NCBI GenBank assembly: GCA_963422465.1
Contig: OY730169.1
Coordinates: forward strand, 5,757,123-5,821,122
Source of the DNA: Lichina pygmaea
Taxonomy: Eukaryota > Ascomycota > Lichinomycetes > Lichinales > Lichinaceae
Reading direction: 5' to 3'
Length of the DNA: 64,000 nt
In this document: positions 32,795 to 44,900 of the stretch, in pieces
Numbering within the stretch: the first letter of the stretch is position 1
Layout of the letters: the number at the start of each line of letters is the position of its first letter
Made by a program: the position numbers and the translations under genes
Notes under the pieces: model-generated
What the model was told of the DNA's origin: nothing
Database searches by the model: none
Seen by the model: the letters and a program-made list of their open reading frames with translations, nothing else

Positions 32795-33640
32795 ATCACG
32801 ATCATTACAGACAGAGACAAACTCTTCACATCCAACTACTGGAAGACAATCAGTGCAGCCATGGGAACAAAACCCAAAATGTCTACAGCCTATCACCCAT
32901 GAACTGACAGCCAGACAGAGCAAGCAAACCAAGTCCTGGAGACTTACTTACAGCATTACATCAACCAGACCCACAGCAATTAGGTACAGTTATTACCAGT
33001 GGCACAGCTGGCAATCAACCAGCACAGATCAGACTCAACAAAGGAATCGCTATTTTTTGCCAATTTTGGATGACATGCGAATATCAGGATGCCAAGCAGA
33101 GCTTCACCAAACACGGAGAAAGCACTCCAACATGACAAGCTCCTACGACAAACACACACGATGATGAGGCACTACCTTCAAAAGACCTCAGAAAGAATGC
33201 AACATCAAATAGACAAGAAATTGAAAATGGCACCTCAGCTAAAGAAGGGGGATAAAGTCTACCTCCTTACAAGAAATTGGAAAACAAAGAAACCAAAAAC
33301 AAAGAAACTTGACAACATCAAGGTCAGACTATTTTCAGTCGAAGAAAAAACAGGACCAGTCAACATCAAGATATGACTACCAAGGGATACCAGAGTCCAT
33401 CCAAACTTTCATATATCAATGATTGAACCAGCCGACCAGAGCACACCCTTGCAGGAAACATTCCATTACCAACCTGAAGAAGAACAAGAGTTTGAGGTTG
33501 AACAGATCCTGGCTAGAAAAGGTCAGCAATACCTTGTCAAGTGGAAAAGATACCCAGACTCAGAAAATACCTGGGAACCACTCAAGAACCTTGCGAACTG
33601 CCAGCTTCTTCTGCGACAGTTTTGGCAGGAGCAGGACTGA
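32795..33640 (+). pseudogene. pol: A2 pol, second part (integrase core end, chromodomain)
   Basis: Resumes after A3 with ITIITDRDKLF, then the Glu-containing segment TEQANQVLETY, a C-terminal GKDKVY-like part (LKKGDKVYLLTRNW near 33235) and the chromodomain ([29 protein letters not shown] near 33490-33585). Both parts together make 3,300 nt. Stops include TGA near 32902, TAG near 32982, TGA near 33070 and TGA near 33375. It ends at TGA 33638-33640. Confidence 0.9.
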
Positions 33641-34082
33641 ACAGCTCAGCCTGCAGGAGGGACATGTCAATGACTGATCAAGTCAAATCCTTGCCATCTG
33701 ACTCCATCTCTTTCACCAAGCACTGAAGCTTCTGCCTTGCACAGACCTTGGCGCCCTCCAACACCTTTCACTTCCAAGACAGACAAGCCTGCACTGTGGC
33801 AAGTTGTTCAAAGAGTACATCACGTGTTGCCTTGTCAGCGGCAACATCCTCACAGAGGTTGTCCCGGGACATGTTCAAAGATTCCCAGGACACAGAGACA
33901 CAAGACCTTCCGCGCCGAGTGCACACAGCACATTTCAACTTATCGTCTTCTCCCAGCATCTGGAAGCACAGACAACTACAGAGAACACAAAAGTCGCAGG
34001 GTGTACGCGAAACAAAACCCCGATCGCGGATTTGAGCAGCTAGCTGAGTTCAGCTAACAGTCACACGTGACTTTGGAGGCAT
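33582..34082 (-). pseudogene. A2 antisense ORF, beta type
   Basis: Also 167 codons. It begins MPPKSRVTVS and keeps six Cys in Zn(II)2Cys6 spacing (CDFCVLCSCLC and CAVCTRRGRSC). Broken by TGA at codon 11 and TGA at codon 105, with a further TGA downstream. The protein differs clearly from the alpha version outside the cluster core, while the neighbouring pol is nearly the same in alpha and beta elements. Confidence 0.72.
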
Positions 34083-34125
34083 GACCAGATTTCATCAAGA
34101 TGATGAAAGATGGAGAGGAGGATAG

Positions 34126-34819
34126 TGTTACAACCCAGAAGGAACACAGTCTTTATATACTCACAGAAAGCAGCAGACAGGATACTGGACAGAAGTACCA
34201 GACAGCGTGACACGGGAACCAGTCACGTGACCGGCGAGACAAACCAGGGGGTGCTTGCCGCAGCATGCATATGCACGAACAAGTGAGCAAAGTGAGCAGA
34301 GCTCACCCAGCTCACCACAGCGTGCATGAAAAGTGAGCAAAGTGAGCAGAGCTCACCCAGCTCACCGCAGCGTGCATGAAAAGTGAGCAAAGTGAGCAGA
34401 GCTCACCCAGCTCGCCGCAGTGTGCATGAAAAGTGAGCAAAGTGAGCAGAGCTCACCCAGCTCGCCGCAGCGTGCATGAAAAGTGAGCAAAGTGAGCAGA
34501 GCTCACCCAGCTCACTGCAGCGTGCATGAAAAGTGAGCAAAGTGAGCAGAGCTCACTCTGCTCACGAACTGGGCACTATATAGTCCAGTGATAGTTCCCC
34601 TATGGAACGATCATCTTCAACTTATGTTGTGATCCAGACAACTAGATCTACTTCAATACAATCCTTTTGTACGAAGCTGTTGATCAGGTGTCACCACCAC
34701 CACGTTCCACCAAACCCCTTCGCACTCCTTGACACTCCTCTCCTGCGAGAACCAACCCGCCTTCCACCTCTCGCCCTAATCCTATACTCGGATAGGACAG
34801 TACGGTACGGACCGCAACA
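34126..34819 (+). repeat. A2 3' LTR (beta type)
   Basis: 694 bp. The 50-bp array at about 34285-34560 has one unit more than the 5' LTR. Each unit contains GTGAGC-AGA-GCTCAC. Confidence 0.94.
34152..34159 (-). promoter_or_regulatory. Antisense TATA box in the A2 3' LTR
   Basis: TATATAAA on the minus strand, 26-33 bp before the LTR edge at 34126 and about 70 bp before the antisense ATG at 34082. Equivalent boxes are at 45760-45767 (A4, minus strand) and 46751-46758 (A5, plus strand). Confidence 0.55.
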
Positions 34820-34824
34820 TCAGT

Positions 34825-34933
34825 CTTGACGGTTATGTGACTTTTTCCTGTGTTGTGCTGTTTACTACTTCTGATCAGTATCCTGTCTGTTGCTCTTTGT
34901 GAGTATAAAGACTGTGTTTCTCCTGGGTTGTAA
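34825..34933 (-). repeat. Old U3 fragment (type D), right part
   Basis: Reads, on the minus strand, as the start of an A-like LTR (TGTTACAACCCAGGAG) with a TATAAAG on the plus strand about 30 bp from its edge. It belongs with 21427-21598. The sequence next to its edge is LINE, not an element interior, so it is a truncated solo remnant. Confidence 0.68.
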
Positions 34934-35150
34934 CAATCTTCTTCTGGAAAAATAAAGTATTTTATATTTCTCAGAAAAGAAGACTATTCTGTCTTGAAGT
35001 CCATGATAGATATTTGATGTGTGTGTTCTTCAACTTCAGAAGGTTGCTTTTTAGAGTGTCCAAATGTAAGCAGATTTGTATCATCTGCAAATCCCAGAGC
35101 AGAAACACCAGTGGAAGGAGAATGTACAGTCTTATGAAGTTCAGAAATAG
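34934..35150 (-). pseudogene. LINE reverse transcriptase fragment, minus strand
   Basis: Reverse complement of the same region as 14645-14870 in the first LINE, including the FADD-region sequence (GATTTGCAGATGATACAAAT on the minus strand). It is a second, separate copy with small deletions, only about 215 bp long and in the opposite direction. Not functional. Confidence 0.8.
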
Positions 35151-35597
35151 ATCACAGACTTAAGATAGGAAAGGTGTGGCTGTGGCCAGCCTCAGAGAAA
35201 GTATTTAGTGAAGTGGCAAAACTACTACAGACAAACCTGGGAGCCAGAACAGTTCATGGAGAAAACAGCTGTGATAGATCACTTTATCACAGTCTATTTG
35301 GAGAAGCCACACCCACCACCAGCCTGATGCAAACAAGACTTGCAGAAACTCAGTGATGAAGAAGGGGGGAGTGCTGTCACAGGGTAGACTGAGCACCACC
35401 AAGTCATGTGGCCACACAGCAAGTCAGCTGACTTCACACCACTTTTTCATGTTTTTACCTATCTGCACTGCATTTCTCTTCTGCAGCTTTACCTTCTTGT
35501 ACAATAGGAATCAATTGATTGTCATCAACATCTACCCCTTGACAATAATGCACAGTCCCAGTTTAGTGTCTTTCTCTTATTTGTATTTGATACATTA
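35151..35597. other. Gene-free stretch with a possible LTR-element 3' end
   Basis: Between the LINE fragment and the host gene. A purine tract (about 35359-35370, AAGAAGGGGGGA) is followed at 35375 by TGTCACAGGG, which looks like the 3' end of an LTR element and the first bases of an LTR of none of families A-C. An exact end could not be fixed (TTGACA near 35541 is a candidate). Otherwise I see nothing; it will contain the 3' UTR of the gene to the right. Confidence 0.4.
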
Positions 35598-38345
35598 TTA
35601 CCTATCTTCATCACACTCCTCAACTGGTGCAGGTGTTCTTCTCTCTGTTCTTCTTTTTGGTCTCCGCACTCGACTGGTACTGACATTGCTTGCAGAGTCG
35701 TCTGGCCACAACTCACTCACAGTATCTGCATCCTTTGATGACCATCTTATATCATCTTCACTTTCCCAAAGCACTCCACCTCCTATAGCAGGAGAGTCGC
35801 ATGGCCGACCAACACCAGGTGGGCCACTTGCTGTATCAAAGGACGGTCTGGTCCCCGACCACAGCGGCCGTCTCGACTGTGCTGCCAGGCTGAGCCCTGC
35901 CCCTCGTTCTCGTAAAGCAAGTCGGACCATCTCGGCTTGTTTGTGCAGTGTCTCGAACGCGTCTTCTAGAGCTTCCATACTGAGATAGATGTCACGTTCG
36001 ACTTCGGCCAATACAGCGATCTCGGTCTCTTCGTCGTGGGAAACTGGAGGACCTGGGCCTGGCCCCGGACCCGACAAAGGCGAACCGACGTTTATCCGAG
36101 AAGGGGTAGCGTTGCGGGGGACATCGGCCGGTGACATTGTCGTTGACCTGACCCTGTCTGAGGGTGATGGACTCCGTAAGCCGGTCAAATCATGAGACCA
36201 GGGTGTCGCGGCGCTCGACCTGGGAGGTGAGACAATGCCGGCACAGTCGTCCGCCCCACCCCACAAGAACCCATCGAACCGCCCGGAAGTCAGAATGTCC
36301 CACTCGGATGCATTCACAGCAGCAAGCGTCGCCAAGACTTGATGCATCGCAGGGTACTTGACCAGGTAAGCGGCACTCTCAGGATCGCGCGGGGCGACCG
36401 CCAGCCGGTAAAGCCGTTGCAGCGCCAGTGCTGTCTGTGATAACAGCGGGACCGCCTCTTCTTCTGTCGACCGATTGGACGTGGAGCTGGCTGCCGAGGA
36501 GGATTGGAGGCCAAGAAGCTCGCTGAAGCCGTCTCTCTCGGTTTGCTTGAGGTGTGTCAGGATCGCAAACGTCAAGGTCTCGTCATCGATCCCTTGAGGC
36601 GGAGAGGTCGGGTTGACCAGTTGACGGGCAAGCCAGCGGTCGACAGCTTCTTTCTTCTTCTTCGTCTGCCGTCGGTAGTGGTCGCGAAACTCGGAAGGAA
36701 CGTCGGCATCGACCGATGCCGGTCTCGGTTGCAGCTTTGGGTCTGAAACTGCGCCGGCAGCGGTGTCAGGATCGTCCCCGGACGTAGAGGGTCTCCCCAT
36801 CCCTTCAAAGTTGAAGGGAGGCCAAGGCGGCAACGACTTGCGCCCGCTGACCCATTCCAGCACATCTCCCCAGCCCAAGCCATGATGGAACTCGTCGACG
36901 GCATCGGAGTGCTGACAAAAGGGACAACTGCAGAGCTCCGACGAGATGTCCCGTGCGAAAACGGCCTCGAGGCGGTCGAGGAGCCTTCTGGCAATCGAGC
37001 GGTAGCCGGTAGCCACGGCAAGAGAACCGTTGCGCGCGATGACGGTCTCGTAGTGCCGGAGGAGGGCGTTGTAGGGCGCGAAGGCGTGCTCGACTAGGCC
37101 CGCAGGGGCCGTTCCCGGTGAGTTTGCTGTCGTGCCGTCGTGGCGTGCAACGGCTGGGGGATAGGGCGAGGGCAGTGGCCGACCCACTTCCAGAAACCGT
37201 CGAGGAACAGGATGAGGTAGCCCTCCGTGATGCAGGAGGTAATCCACTCGTGGGGCGTTCACCGGGAGCGTAGGTGGTGGGGGTGGAGGCGGGGGTTGGG
37301 GTGATCGTCCTGGACCGTACAGAAAGTCCGACAGCTTCCCTTCAGCGGCATGGTCGGCCAGGCGAGTCGAGCCGTGCTCGTGCGGCGTCTGGGGCGCTGC
37401 ATCTGTCGTCTCCGTTGTGCCAACGCTGTAGACGGACGACGTGGCGGCACGGGCCGCCTCAAGCGCGGTGGGTCTTCGGCTCCTCGGCAGCACTTCGGTG
37501 ACAGACGTTCCCTCCGAACCAAGGACCGACGCGTCTTCGAACGAAGAAAACGATCAGTCTCGCGTCGCAAGGATACCCGTTACCAGAAAGGAACTAGGAG
37601 CTCGACGCTCCATTCGCAGAGTGATCGTGGGCGTACCTTCCACCTTGGCTCTGGCCGCCGCGTTCGCCGCAGGGCCAGCAACGTCCTCCGAGCCCCGCTT
37701 GGTGTCGCGTCGAGGCTGCTGCGGCGTGTCGGCAGTAGCCTCCTTGTCGGGAGTGGGCTCGGCAGGCTCGTGACATGCTGGAACGGCTGCTCCGCTGGGA
37801 TCAGAGCTCGAATTCCCGCTCGTATGCTCAGTCCCGGCAGCGTCTGGGGAATCTGCGGTTGGCTCTCGACCATCTCGACTCGCGCCCTGGTGACGGAGTT
37901 GTTCGGATAGCGAAGTCAGGGGCGGACTAGGGGGACTCGCGCCAGCGACGCGAACAGCAGCCTTCCCCTTTCCCGCTGCGCTTCTTTTCTGGTCCGGAGA
38001 TGTTCTCGCCTTGTTCGCGCGACGTGAGGTGACATCGGTCGGATTCGGCGTGAAAGGACTGGCGGGAATATCTTTGGCGACGGACTCCTTGGAATGCGCC
38101 TTTGAGAATGCTGGGTAGGGCAGCGAGGTCTTGCTTGACGCCGGCGACGACCTGTGGAGGGATGATCGAGTCCTGGACGGGTCCGAGGTGGTACTCCTCT
38201 TCCGTCGACTCGTCGAGCCGCTGGGTGATGGCGGACCTCGCTCGGGCGATCTGGAGCCTACTCGGCGCGACCGATTCGACTTGCGCCGGCTGCCTGACTC
38301 GGCGTCCTTGGTCACATCCTTCTGTCTGGCTTGCTTCCCAGGCAT
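35598..38345 (-). pseudogene. Host conserved fungal protein gene, interrupted by one in-frame TGA
   Basis: A single frame of 916 codons on the minus strand, ATG 38345 (MPGKQARQKD) to the stop at 35598, cut only by TGA at 37554-37556. The first 263 codons are Ser/Arg/Pro-rich, probably disordered. The conserved part follows the stop: LEAARAATSSVYSVG, a run of seven prolines, VDYLLHHGGLPHPVP, GSLAVATGYRSIARRLLDRLE, a CSCPFCQH cluster (36909-36932), GLGWGDVLEWVSGRKSLPPW, DDETLTFAILTHL. There is no ATG between the TGA and the conserved block, so the second half is not a separate gene. No phase-compatible intron with good borders (C/TAG acceptor) was found around the TGA; a 42-nt GT-AAG alternative is poor. 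CGA to TGA mutation is the simplest reading. From memory it resembles a fungus-specific family often auto-named 5-methylcytosine G/T mismatch glycosylase-like; I see no glycosylase motif and do not assert activity. Confidence 0.7.
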
Positions 38346-39848
38346 GATGAGTTAAGACTCGTGGCAAGGAGGATCTCTCAAGATGAGGCAGGCAGGTAAT
38401 TAGTTGACGTTCATTCGCATCGCCTCTCTACCGGTCGGGCAGCTGGACTTGCTAATGCGGTCTTTGACCCGGCGCGACACTAAATCTGGGGGCGTTGCGC
38501 AATCATGAAAGGAGTGTTACCGACGATCGATAGAATGAGATGAACCTTCCTCGACATATATTGCTAGAGCGTGGAGTAAATTGAGGAGGTGGAGCTGCGC
38601 CTCAGAACTCCAATGCAGGTGGTGGGGGTTGGTGCAACATCTCCTCATGTGTTCGTATCTTATTCGTCAGGGACCAACCAGGCTTGCCATCACAGACAGC
38701 TGTGTCAATTACTTACAAGTAGTACAGTACATATCGTACTGAGATCATCTCCAGCTGCAGCTCATGTACGGAGTAGGACTCGGCGTTCTGACTACTTCCG
38801 TACGGAGTACGGAGTACGGAGTACATAAGTACATGGAAAGTACATATGTTACTTACATAAGTATTTTGAGATGAGCTGGTAATTGACCTTCAGTCTGCAT
38901 ACGTACTTCTGTACGGTACTTACGTAAGGAGGTACGTTACGTACCCCCTCGTAGCCAAAAGTCACCAAGCAGCAAGTCAGACAGCTACTGAAATTGACAA
39001 AGCCAAGCTGATGATGTAGTATCGTCACACCTCTTCATCATGATATATCTTATTCAACAAAGCAGGCCTATATCTAAGCTTGGTGTACGGAAGTGTCTCC
39101 AACAACGATGTGGTCCAACTAAACTGAATATGTAGCAGTCAGATGTACCCGTGTTAAGCCGCCAACTCTTCCCAGTACCACATCGTCAAAGGACCATCAC
39201 TTTTGACAATCAGCGAATTTGGTCATAAGTCCTGGAAACCAGTCGTGAAGCTTGCTGAAACCACCCACTTCCCAAGAGTGAAAACCCATCACTTTTCTGA
39301 ATCAGGCCTATTGGTCAAAAGTTGTGATCCCAGAACTCACGTCTTCTTGCTTCAACTACCAACCACCCAGCCACAACAAGAGTGAGAAGGACCAGAGGTA
39401 TTCTGAAGGACTGGGCAAAGCCCTACCTACCTTGGAACAATCAGCCCTGAGACTAAAACTCAGAATTAAGCCAGCACTCCCAGTCTATCAGAGATAAAAC
39501 ACCAAACCTCTCCTAAAAGTGAGAAACATCTACCAACAAGAAGATCAGGGCTCCCAGGATAAGAGGAATAGTTTAGAGCTTGCCTCTAGTGCTGGTAGAG
39601 TTGAAAAACTCTAGGAAAGCTCAGGCAGGGGGTGTGGTCCCTAGCTTGAGTTAATACAACCAGATTTCCCTAGAGTCTAGTTGGAAAAGACTGCCCAGGA
39701 AAGTACAGTCTTGGGGAGTGGTCCCAGGATTGTGCAACTACTGCTAGGAACCAGGTGACCCTTTGCGAACAACTGGAAGAAGTCTCCAAAAGAGCCTCAC
39801 CAATCCCAGTCAAAAAGAACTGCTGGAAGACACCCAAAATCACATAAT
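38346..39848. other. Intergenic region with TACGGAGTA repeats and unassigned repeat-like DNA
   Basis: 38346-38600 is probably the promoter and 5' leader of the gene on the left. 38765-38950 is rich in GTAC: TACGGAGTA occurs three times overlapping at 38801-38824, with further TACGTAC-type palindromes near 38925-38945. 39170-39420 has related short blocks (CATCACTTTTGACA and CATCACTTTTCTGA) that may be an old repeat. 39420-39848 is CT/AG-rich with fragments that read like degraded element coding sequence, but I cannot assign it. No gene recognised. Confidence 0.5.
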
Positions 39849-40392
39849 TGTTACGACCCAGGAGGAACACAGTCTTTATATACTCACAGAAAGCAGCAGA
39901 CAGGATACTGGACGGAAGTACCAGACAGTGTGACACGGGAACCGGTCACGTGACCGGCAAGACAAACCAGGGGGTGCTCGCCGCAGCATGCATATGCACG
40001 AACAAGTGAGCAAAGTGAGCAGAGCTTACCCAGCTCACCGCAGCGTGCATGAAAAGTGAGCAAAGTGAGCAGAGCTCACCCAGCTCACCGCAGCGTGCAT
40101 GAAAAGTGAGCAAAGTGAGCAGAGCTCACTCTGCTCACGAACTGGACACTATATAGCCAGGTGATAGTTCCCCTATGGAACAATTGTCTTCAACTCATGT
40201 TGTGATCCAGACAACTAGATCTACTTCAATACAATCCTTTTGTACGAAGCCATTGATCAGGTGTCACCACCACCACATTCCACCAAACCCCTTCGCACTC
40301 CTTGACACTTCTCTCCTGCGAGAACCAACCTGCCTTCCACCTCTTGCCCTAATCCTATACTCGGATAGGACAGTACAGTACAGACCGCAACA
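39849..40392 (+). repeat. A4 5' LTR (beta type)
   Basis: 544 bp; it holds one 50-bp unit more than the 3' LTR (494 bp). Contains the GTGAGC/GCTCAC array at about 40005-40140. Confidence 0.94.
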
Positions 40393-40410
40393 CTTTGAAG
40401 ACTCTCAAGG

Positions 40411-41910
40411 ATGAGTACCTCAGGAGCAACCAACCCCAACTTCCCAGATGGAAAGATTAGCATCGCCAAGCCAGACCTGTTCTACGGTGAAAGGAACAAG
40501 GTCAACGACTGGCTCATGCAACTCCAAGTCTACTTTCAATTCCAACCAGAGACAAAGCTGCCTAAGGAAAAGTGGCCCCTCTTCGCAACCACTTACATGA
40601 GAGGCAATACTTATCGATGGATCAAGCCCTACGTCAACAAACATCTCTCAGGAAACAGAGACCACGATGGCACAACAGAATGGATGACGAAATGGACACA
40701 ATTCAAGGACAAGATCAAAAGGATCCTTAGACTATCTAACAAAGACAAAGTGGCTATACGAATGATCCAGCACATCAAACAACAACGCTCAGCCGCAGAG
40801 TACACCACGCAGTTCAAACAATACTCAGTACTGACTGACTGGGACAACAACACCCTGATGGTCATGTACTGATGTGGACTCAAGGAAAACATGAAGGATG
40901 AAATCACCTTTGACAGACAAGCAGTCGACACACTGGACAAACTCATCGCACAAGCAATCAACATTGATAACAAGCTATTCGAGTGAGCGATGGAGAAACG
41001 CCACAACAGAGGATACAGCCACCCCGCATGGCATGTGAGCAACCACTACAAGCCGCCTAACAAGACACCACCACATGACCCATATGGCTATACACCCATG
41101 GAACTGGATGCAGTCCACCACAAGGGAAGGTTCACGAAGGGAAGGAACAACAAAAAGAGGAAAGCACTGAAGTGCTATGCCTGTGGCAAGCTAGGCCACA
41201 TGGTGAAAGACTGTTGTTCAAAGAACAAGGTGCACTGACAGCAACTTAATACGCTTGACGGAGACTGGAATGTCATCAAGCCAGAGGACCCACCAGGAGA
41301 GGCTCAGCTATCCCTCGAACAATAGGACAACTACGATCAGACATTGGAAGCAGTCCACCAACTGGCAACATCAGGAGGCAAGGACCTACCAGAACAGACA
41401 GGTCAGGACAAGGGACAGGAGCCCTTAACCACCTCTGATGGGGACTGAGATGAACCCACGTCTATCAAAGAAGAAATACCACAAGGAAGCTATGCTTACA
41501 GCATGGACCCACGAAATCTACAGCATGGTGAACTACAGTGGAGGTTTTGCACAAAGCACTACTGCACCTACCACAAACAACTACGAAGGTATGGAGGACA
41601 TTCACCCTACCACACCACCTGCCACAAACATTGGGTCAACTGCGAGAAGGATGTGTGTGAGATCCATCTTTGGGACAAACACCAACACACCGCATTCCCC
41701 AGGCACACACATGATTGGCACAAACACCTCATGTTCCTACAGCAAGGCAACAACTACAACTGCTACATCAACAATTGGCAGTACTGCCTCAAGCCTGGAT
41801 GTGACAAGCATCAGCAAGACAAATTCATGAACGGATTCCTCAGAACTGATGGGAATGGCTGGACCCATTGCCCAGTCAGTGGTAAGACACTTCAATCAGG
41901 AAAAGACTGA
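40411..41910 (+). pseudogene. gag: A4 gag
   Basis: 500 codons, ATG 40411 to TGA 41908-41910. The first 153 codons are open, one of the best preserved capsid regions here (MSTSGATNPNFPDG to NNTLMVMY). Then TGA 40870 (present in all copies), TGA about 40984, TGA 41236, TAG about 41323 and TGA about 41445. Knuckle CYACGKLGHMVKDC near 41177; Cys/His-rich end 41503-41910 open. Confidence 0.92.
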
Positions 41911-41948
41911 ACTCCCTTGTCAAGGGGTGACATCGGGAGCTCAACAAC

Positions 41949-44900
41949 ATGACCCCTAGCAACGCAAAGCACCTGCGATTGCCTGTGTCACTACACGCCA
42001 ACACGCCAGTACAGACATACACACTTGTTGACTCTGGAGCCAGTGGAAACTACATCTCAAGACAACTTTACGATACCCTCAGCACTGGATGGAGACACAA
42101 GCAGCAGCCCTATCAGCTTGCGATGGCAAATGGACAGACAGAGCTAGTCTGCCATAAGACACAGCCAATGGAAATAGTTACCAGACACCATGCTGAAAGA
42201 ATCCACCTTGATATTGTCAAGTTGGCTACTCCAGATATCTATTTGGGGATGCCTTGGCTAAAGAAGTACAACCCAGTTGTTAACTGGAAGACAGGAGTAC
42301 TCATGTTTAGGAACTGCACTAACAACACAGCTCAGACCTGTTACCAGCCGCAGAAGGCGTGGACAGATGAGGGAAGGAGTCCTCAGTAGAACCTCACTGA
42401 CAGAAAAGACAACTCTCAAGAGAAGAGGTCTGCCTTGACAGGCACACCCCAGAACCAGGTGGCCAAACAGTCAGAGATGAAAAGAGAGAAAGTTGTTAAC
42501 CCTCTGGAGATCCCTGAAAAGTACTGACCTGGGTATGATAACCTCTTTCAGGAAGAGACAATGACAGCAGCATTGCCTAAGCACCAACCTTGGGATCATG
42601 AGATCAAGTTGCAACCAGGGACAGAGCCAGAATTTGGACCAATTTACCAGTTATCAGAGAAAGAGCTCCAAGTACTTTGCGAGTACCTGGAGGAAAACCT
42701 GAAAAAGAGTTTCATTCGAGAATCTCAATTGCCAGCAGGATACCCAATACTATTTGCACCAAAGAAAGACAGAAGTCTTCGACTTTGTGTGGATTACAGG
42801 AAACTCAATGACATTACCATCAAGAACTGATATCTGTTGCCAAATGCGAACAAATTGCGAGACAGGATCAGCCAAGCTACAATCTTTACCAAGCTGGACT
42901 TGAAAGGAGTATACAACCTGATACGCATGAAAGAAGGAGAAGAATGGAAGACAGCTTTCAGAACCTGATACAGACACTACAAGTATCTGGTTATGCCATT
43001 CAGACTCACGAACACACCAGCAACATGTCAAGCATTGATCAACAACATCATCAGAGCACACCTGGACCAAACAGCTATCACCTACCTGGATGACATTCTT
43101 GTCTACTCGAACACGTAACAGGAACATACCAAACATGTGAAGGATGTTCTACGATACCTACAAGAGGTAGGGCTCAAGCTCAACCCAAAGAAATGCAAGT
43201 TCAACAAACTGGAAGTTGAATTCCTCAGATACATCATAGGGATTAAAGAGATCAAGATTGACTCTGAGAAAATCAAAGTGATTCAGCAATAGCCAACACC
43301 GACATCAGTTAAGGAAGTACAAGTCTTCCTAGGATTTGCCAACTTCAACTGACAGTTCATAAAGAACTACTCACAGATGGCAACACCACTGACAGAACTC
43401 ACAAAGAAGAATGTGGAGTACCGGTGGACAGAGAGATAACAAAAAGCATTCCAACAGCTCAAGGACACTTGCGCCAAGGAACCAGTTCTCCTCAACTTCA
43501 AGACAGGCCAACCAACACAAATCAAAACAGACACTTCAGATCAGGCAGTAGGAGCATGTCTATGCCAACAGGCAGACAGCAAGTGGCACCCAGTTGCCTA
43601 CTACTCACGAAAAATGACACAAGCGGAACAAAACTATGATATCCACGACAAAGAGCTATTGGCAGTCGTCAACGTACTCGAACACTGGAGAGTGTATACG
43701 GAAAGCAGTTCTGAACTCACTGTTCTCACAGACTACAAGAATCTGACAACATTCACGACAACCAAGAAGCTGAACAGACAGCAAGTCAGATAGGCTGAAC
43801 TCCTAGGGCAACACAAGTTCAAGATCTTGTACACCCCTGGACAAGACAATGGGAGAGCAGACGCACTAAGCCGACAAAAAAACCACATGGAAGATGATGA
43901 ATGCCAAGGAATGATCTTACAGCAGGACCAGCAAAGAAACCTGGTACCTCAACCACAGATCAACAAGCTCACGGCAGAAGACACTGAAGAACTAATAAAG
44001 AACTACCATGACAATCCAGCACATAGTCACCCAGGAATCTCCAAGACCACAGACCTTATCCAACAGGCAGGGAACAATGTCATTAACCTCTGACAACATG
44101 TCACAAACTACATGAGCAAGTGTCTACTATGCCAGAAAAACAAACATGGAAGACACAAGCCATACGGAGAAGGACACCCGAACATGATACTGAGAGGCCT
44201 GTGGGAAGATATGTCAATAGACTTCATCACAAAGCTACCCAAGTCCAAAGACCCAGTCACAGGAATCACCTACAACTTGATTATGGTGATAGTGGACAGA
44301 TTCACAAAATATCTAATAGTAGTACTATTCAAGGAGACCCACACAGCAGAACAGTTGGGACACCTCTTACTGGACAGATTGGTCAGAGACCACGGAGTTC
44401 TGATCATGATCATTACAGACAGAGATAAACTCTTCACATCTAACTACTGGAAGACAATCAGTGCAGCCATGGGAACAAAACCCAAAATGTCTACAGCCTA
44501 TCACCCACGAACTGATGGCCAGACAGAGTGAGCAAACCAAGTCCTGGAGACTTACTTACAGCATTACATCAACCAGACCCACAGCAATTGGGTACAGTTA
44601 TTACTGGTGGCACAGCTGGCAATCAACCAGCACAGATCAGACTCAACAAAGGAATCACTATTTTTTGCCAATTTTGGACAACATGCGAACATCGGGATGC
44701 CAAGCAGAGCTTCACCAAACACGGAGAAAGCACTCCAACATGACAAGCTCCTACGACAAACACACACGATGATGAGGCACTACCTTCAAGAGACCTCAGA
44801 AAGAATACAACATCAAATAGACAAGAAATCGAAAATGGCACCTCAGCTAAAGAAGGGGGATAAAGTCTACCTCCTTACAAGAAATTGGAAAATAAAGAAA

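Larger units (their letters stand above)
21599..34819 (+). mobile_element. Element A2: family A, beta LTRs, plus strand, contains nested A3
   Basis: LTRs at 21599-22242 and 34126-34819, flanked by TCAGT on both sides. A3 (26253-32789) is inserted in its integrase. Without A3 and its duplicated TTCTG the gag and pol lengths (1,500 and 3,300 nt) equal those of the other A copies. It is heavily mutated. Confidence 0.95.

Noticed and set aside
34285-34560. Regularly spaced 50-bp repeats that resemble a CRISPR array
   Set aside because: They are direct tandem units without unique spacers, lie in U3 of LTRs and the organism is a fungus.
35353-35988. 211-codon plus-strand ORF with hydrophobic stretches near the host gene end
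   Set aside because: Its second half is antisense to the conserved host protein and its first half lies in repeat-like DNA; no homology signal.
37513-37583. Intron that would remove the in-frame TGA of the host gene
   Set aside because: GT at 37583 has no acceptor in the required phase; the phase-compatible GTATCC...GAAG options have weak borders and are 42 or 84 nt long. Kept only as an alternative to be tested with RNA data.
37350-37910. 186-codon plus-strand ORF antisense to the host gene
   Set aside because: GC-rich shadow of the conserved minus-strand coding frame; no recognisable protein feature.
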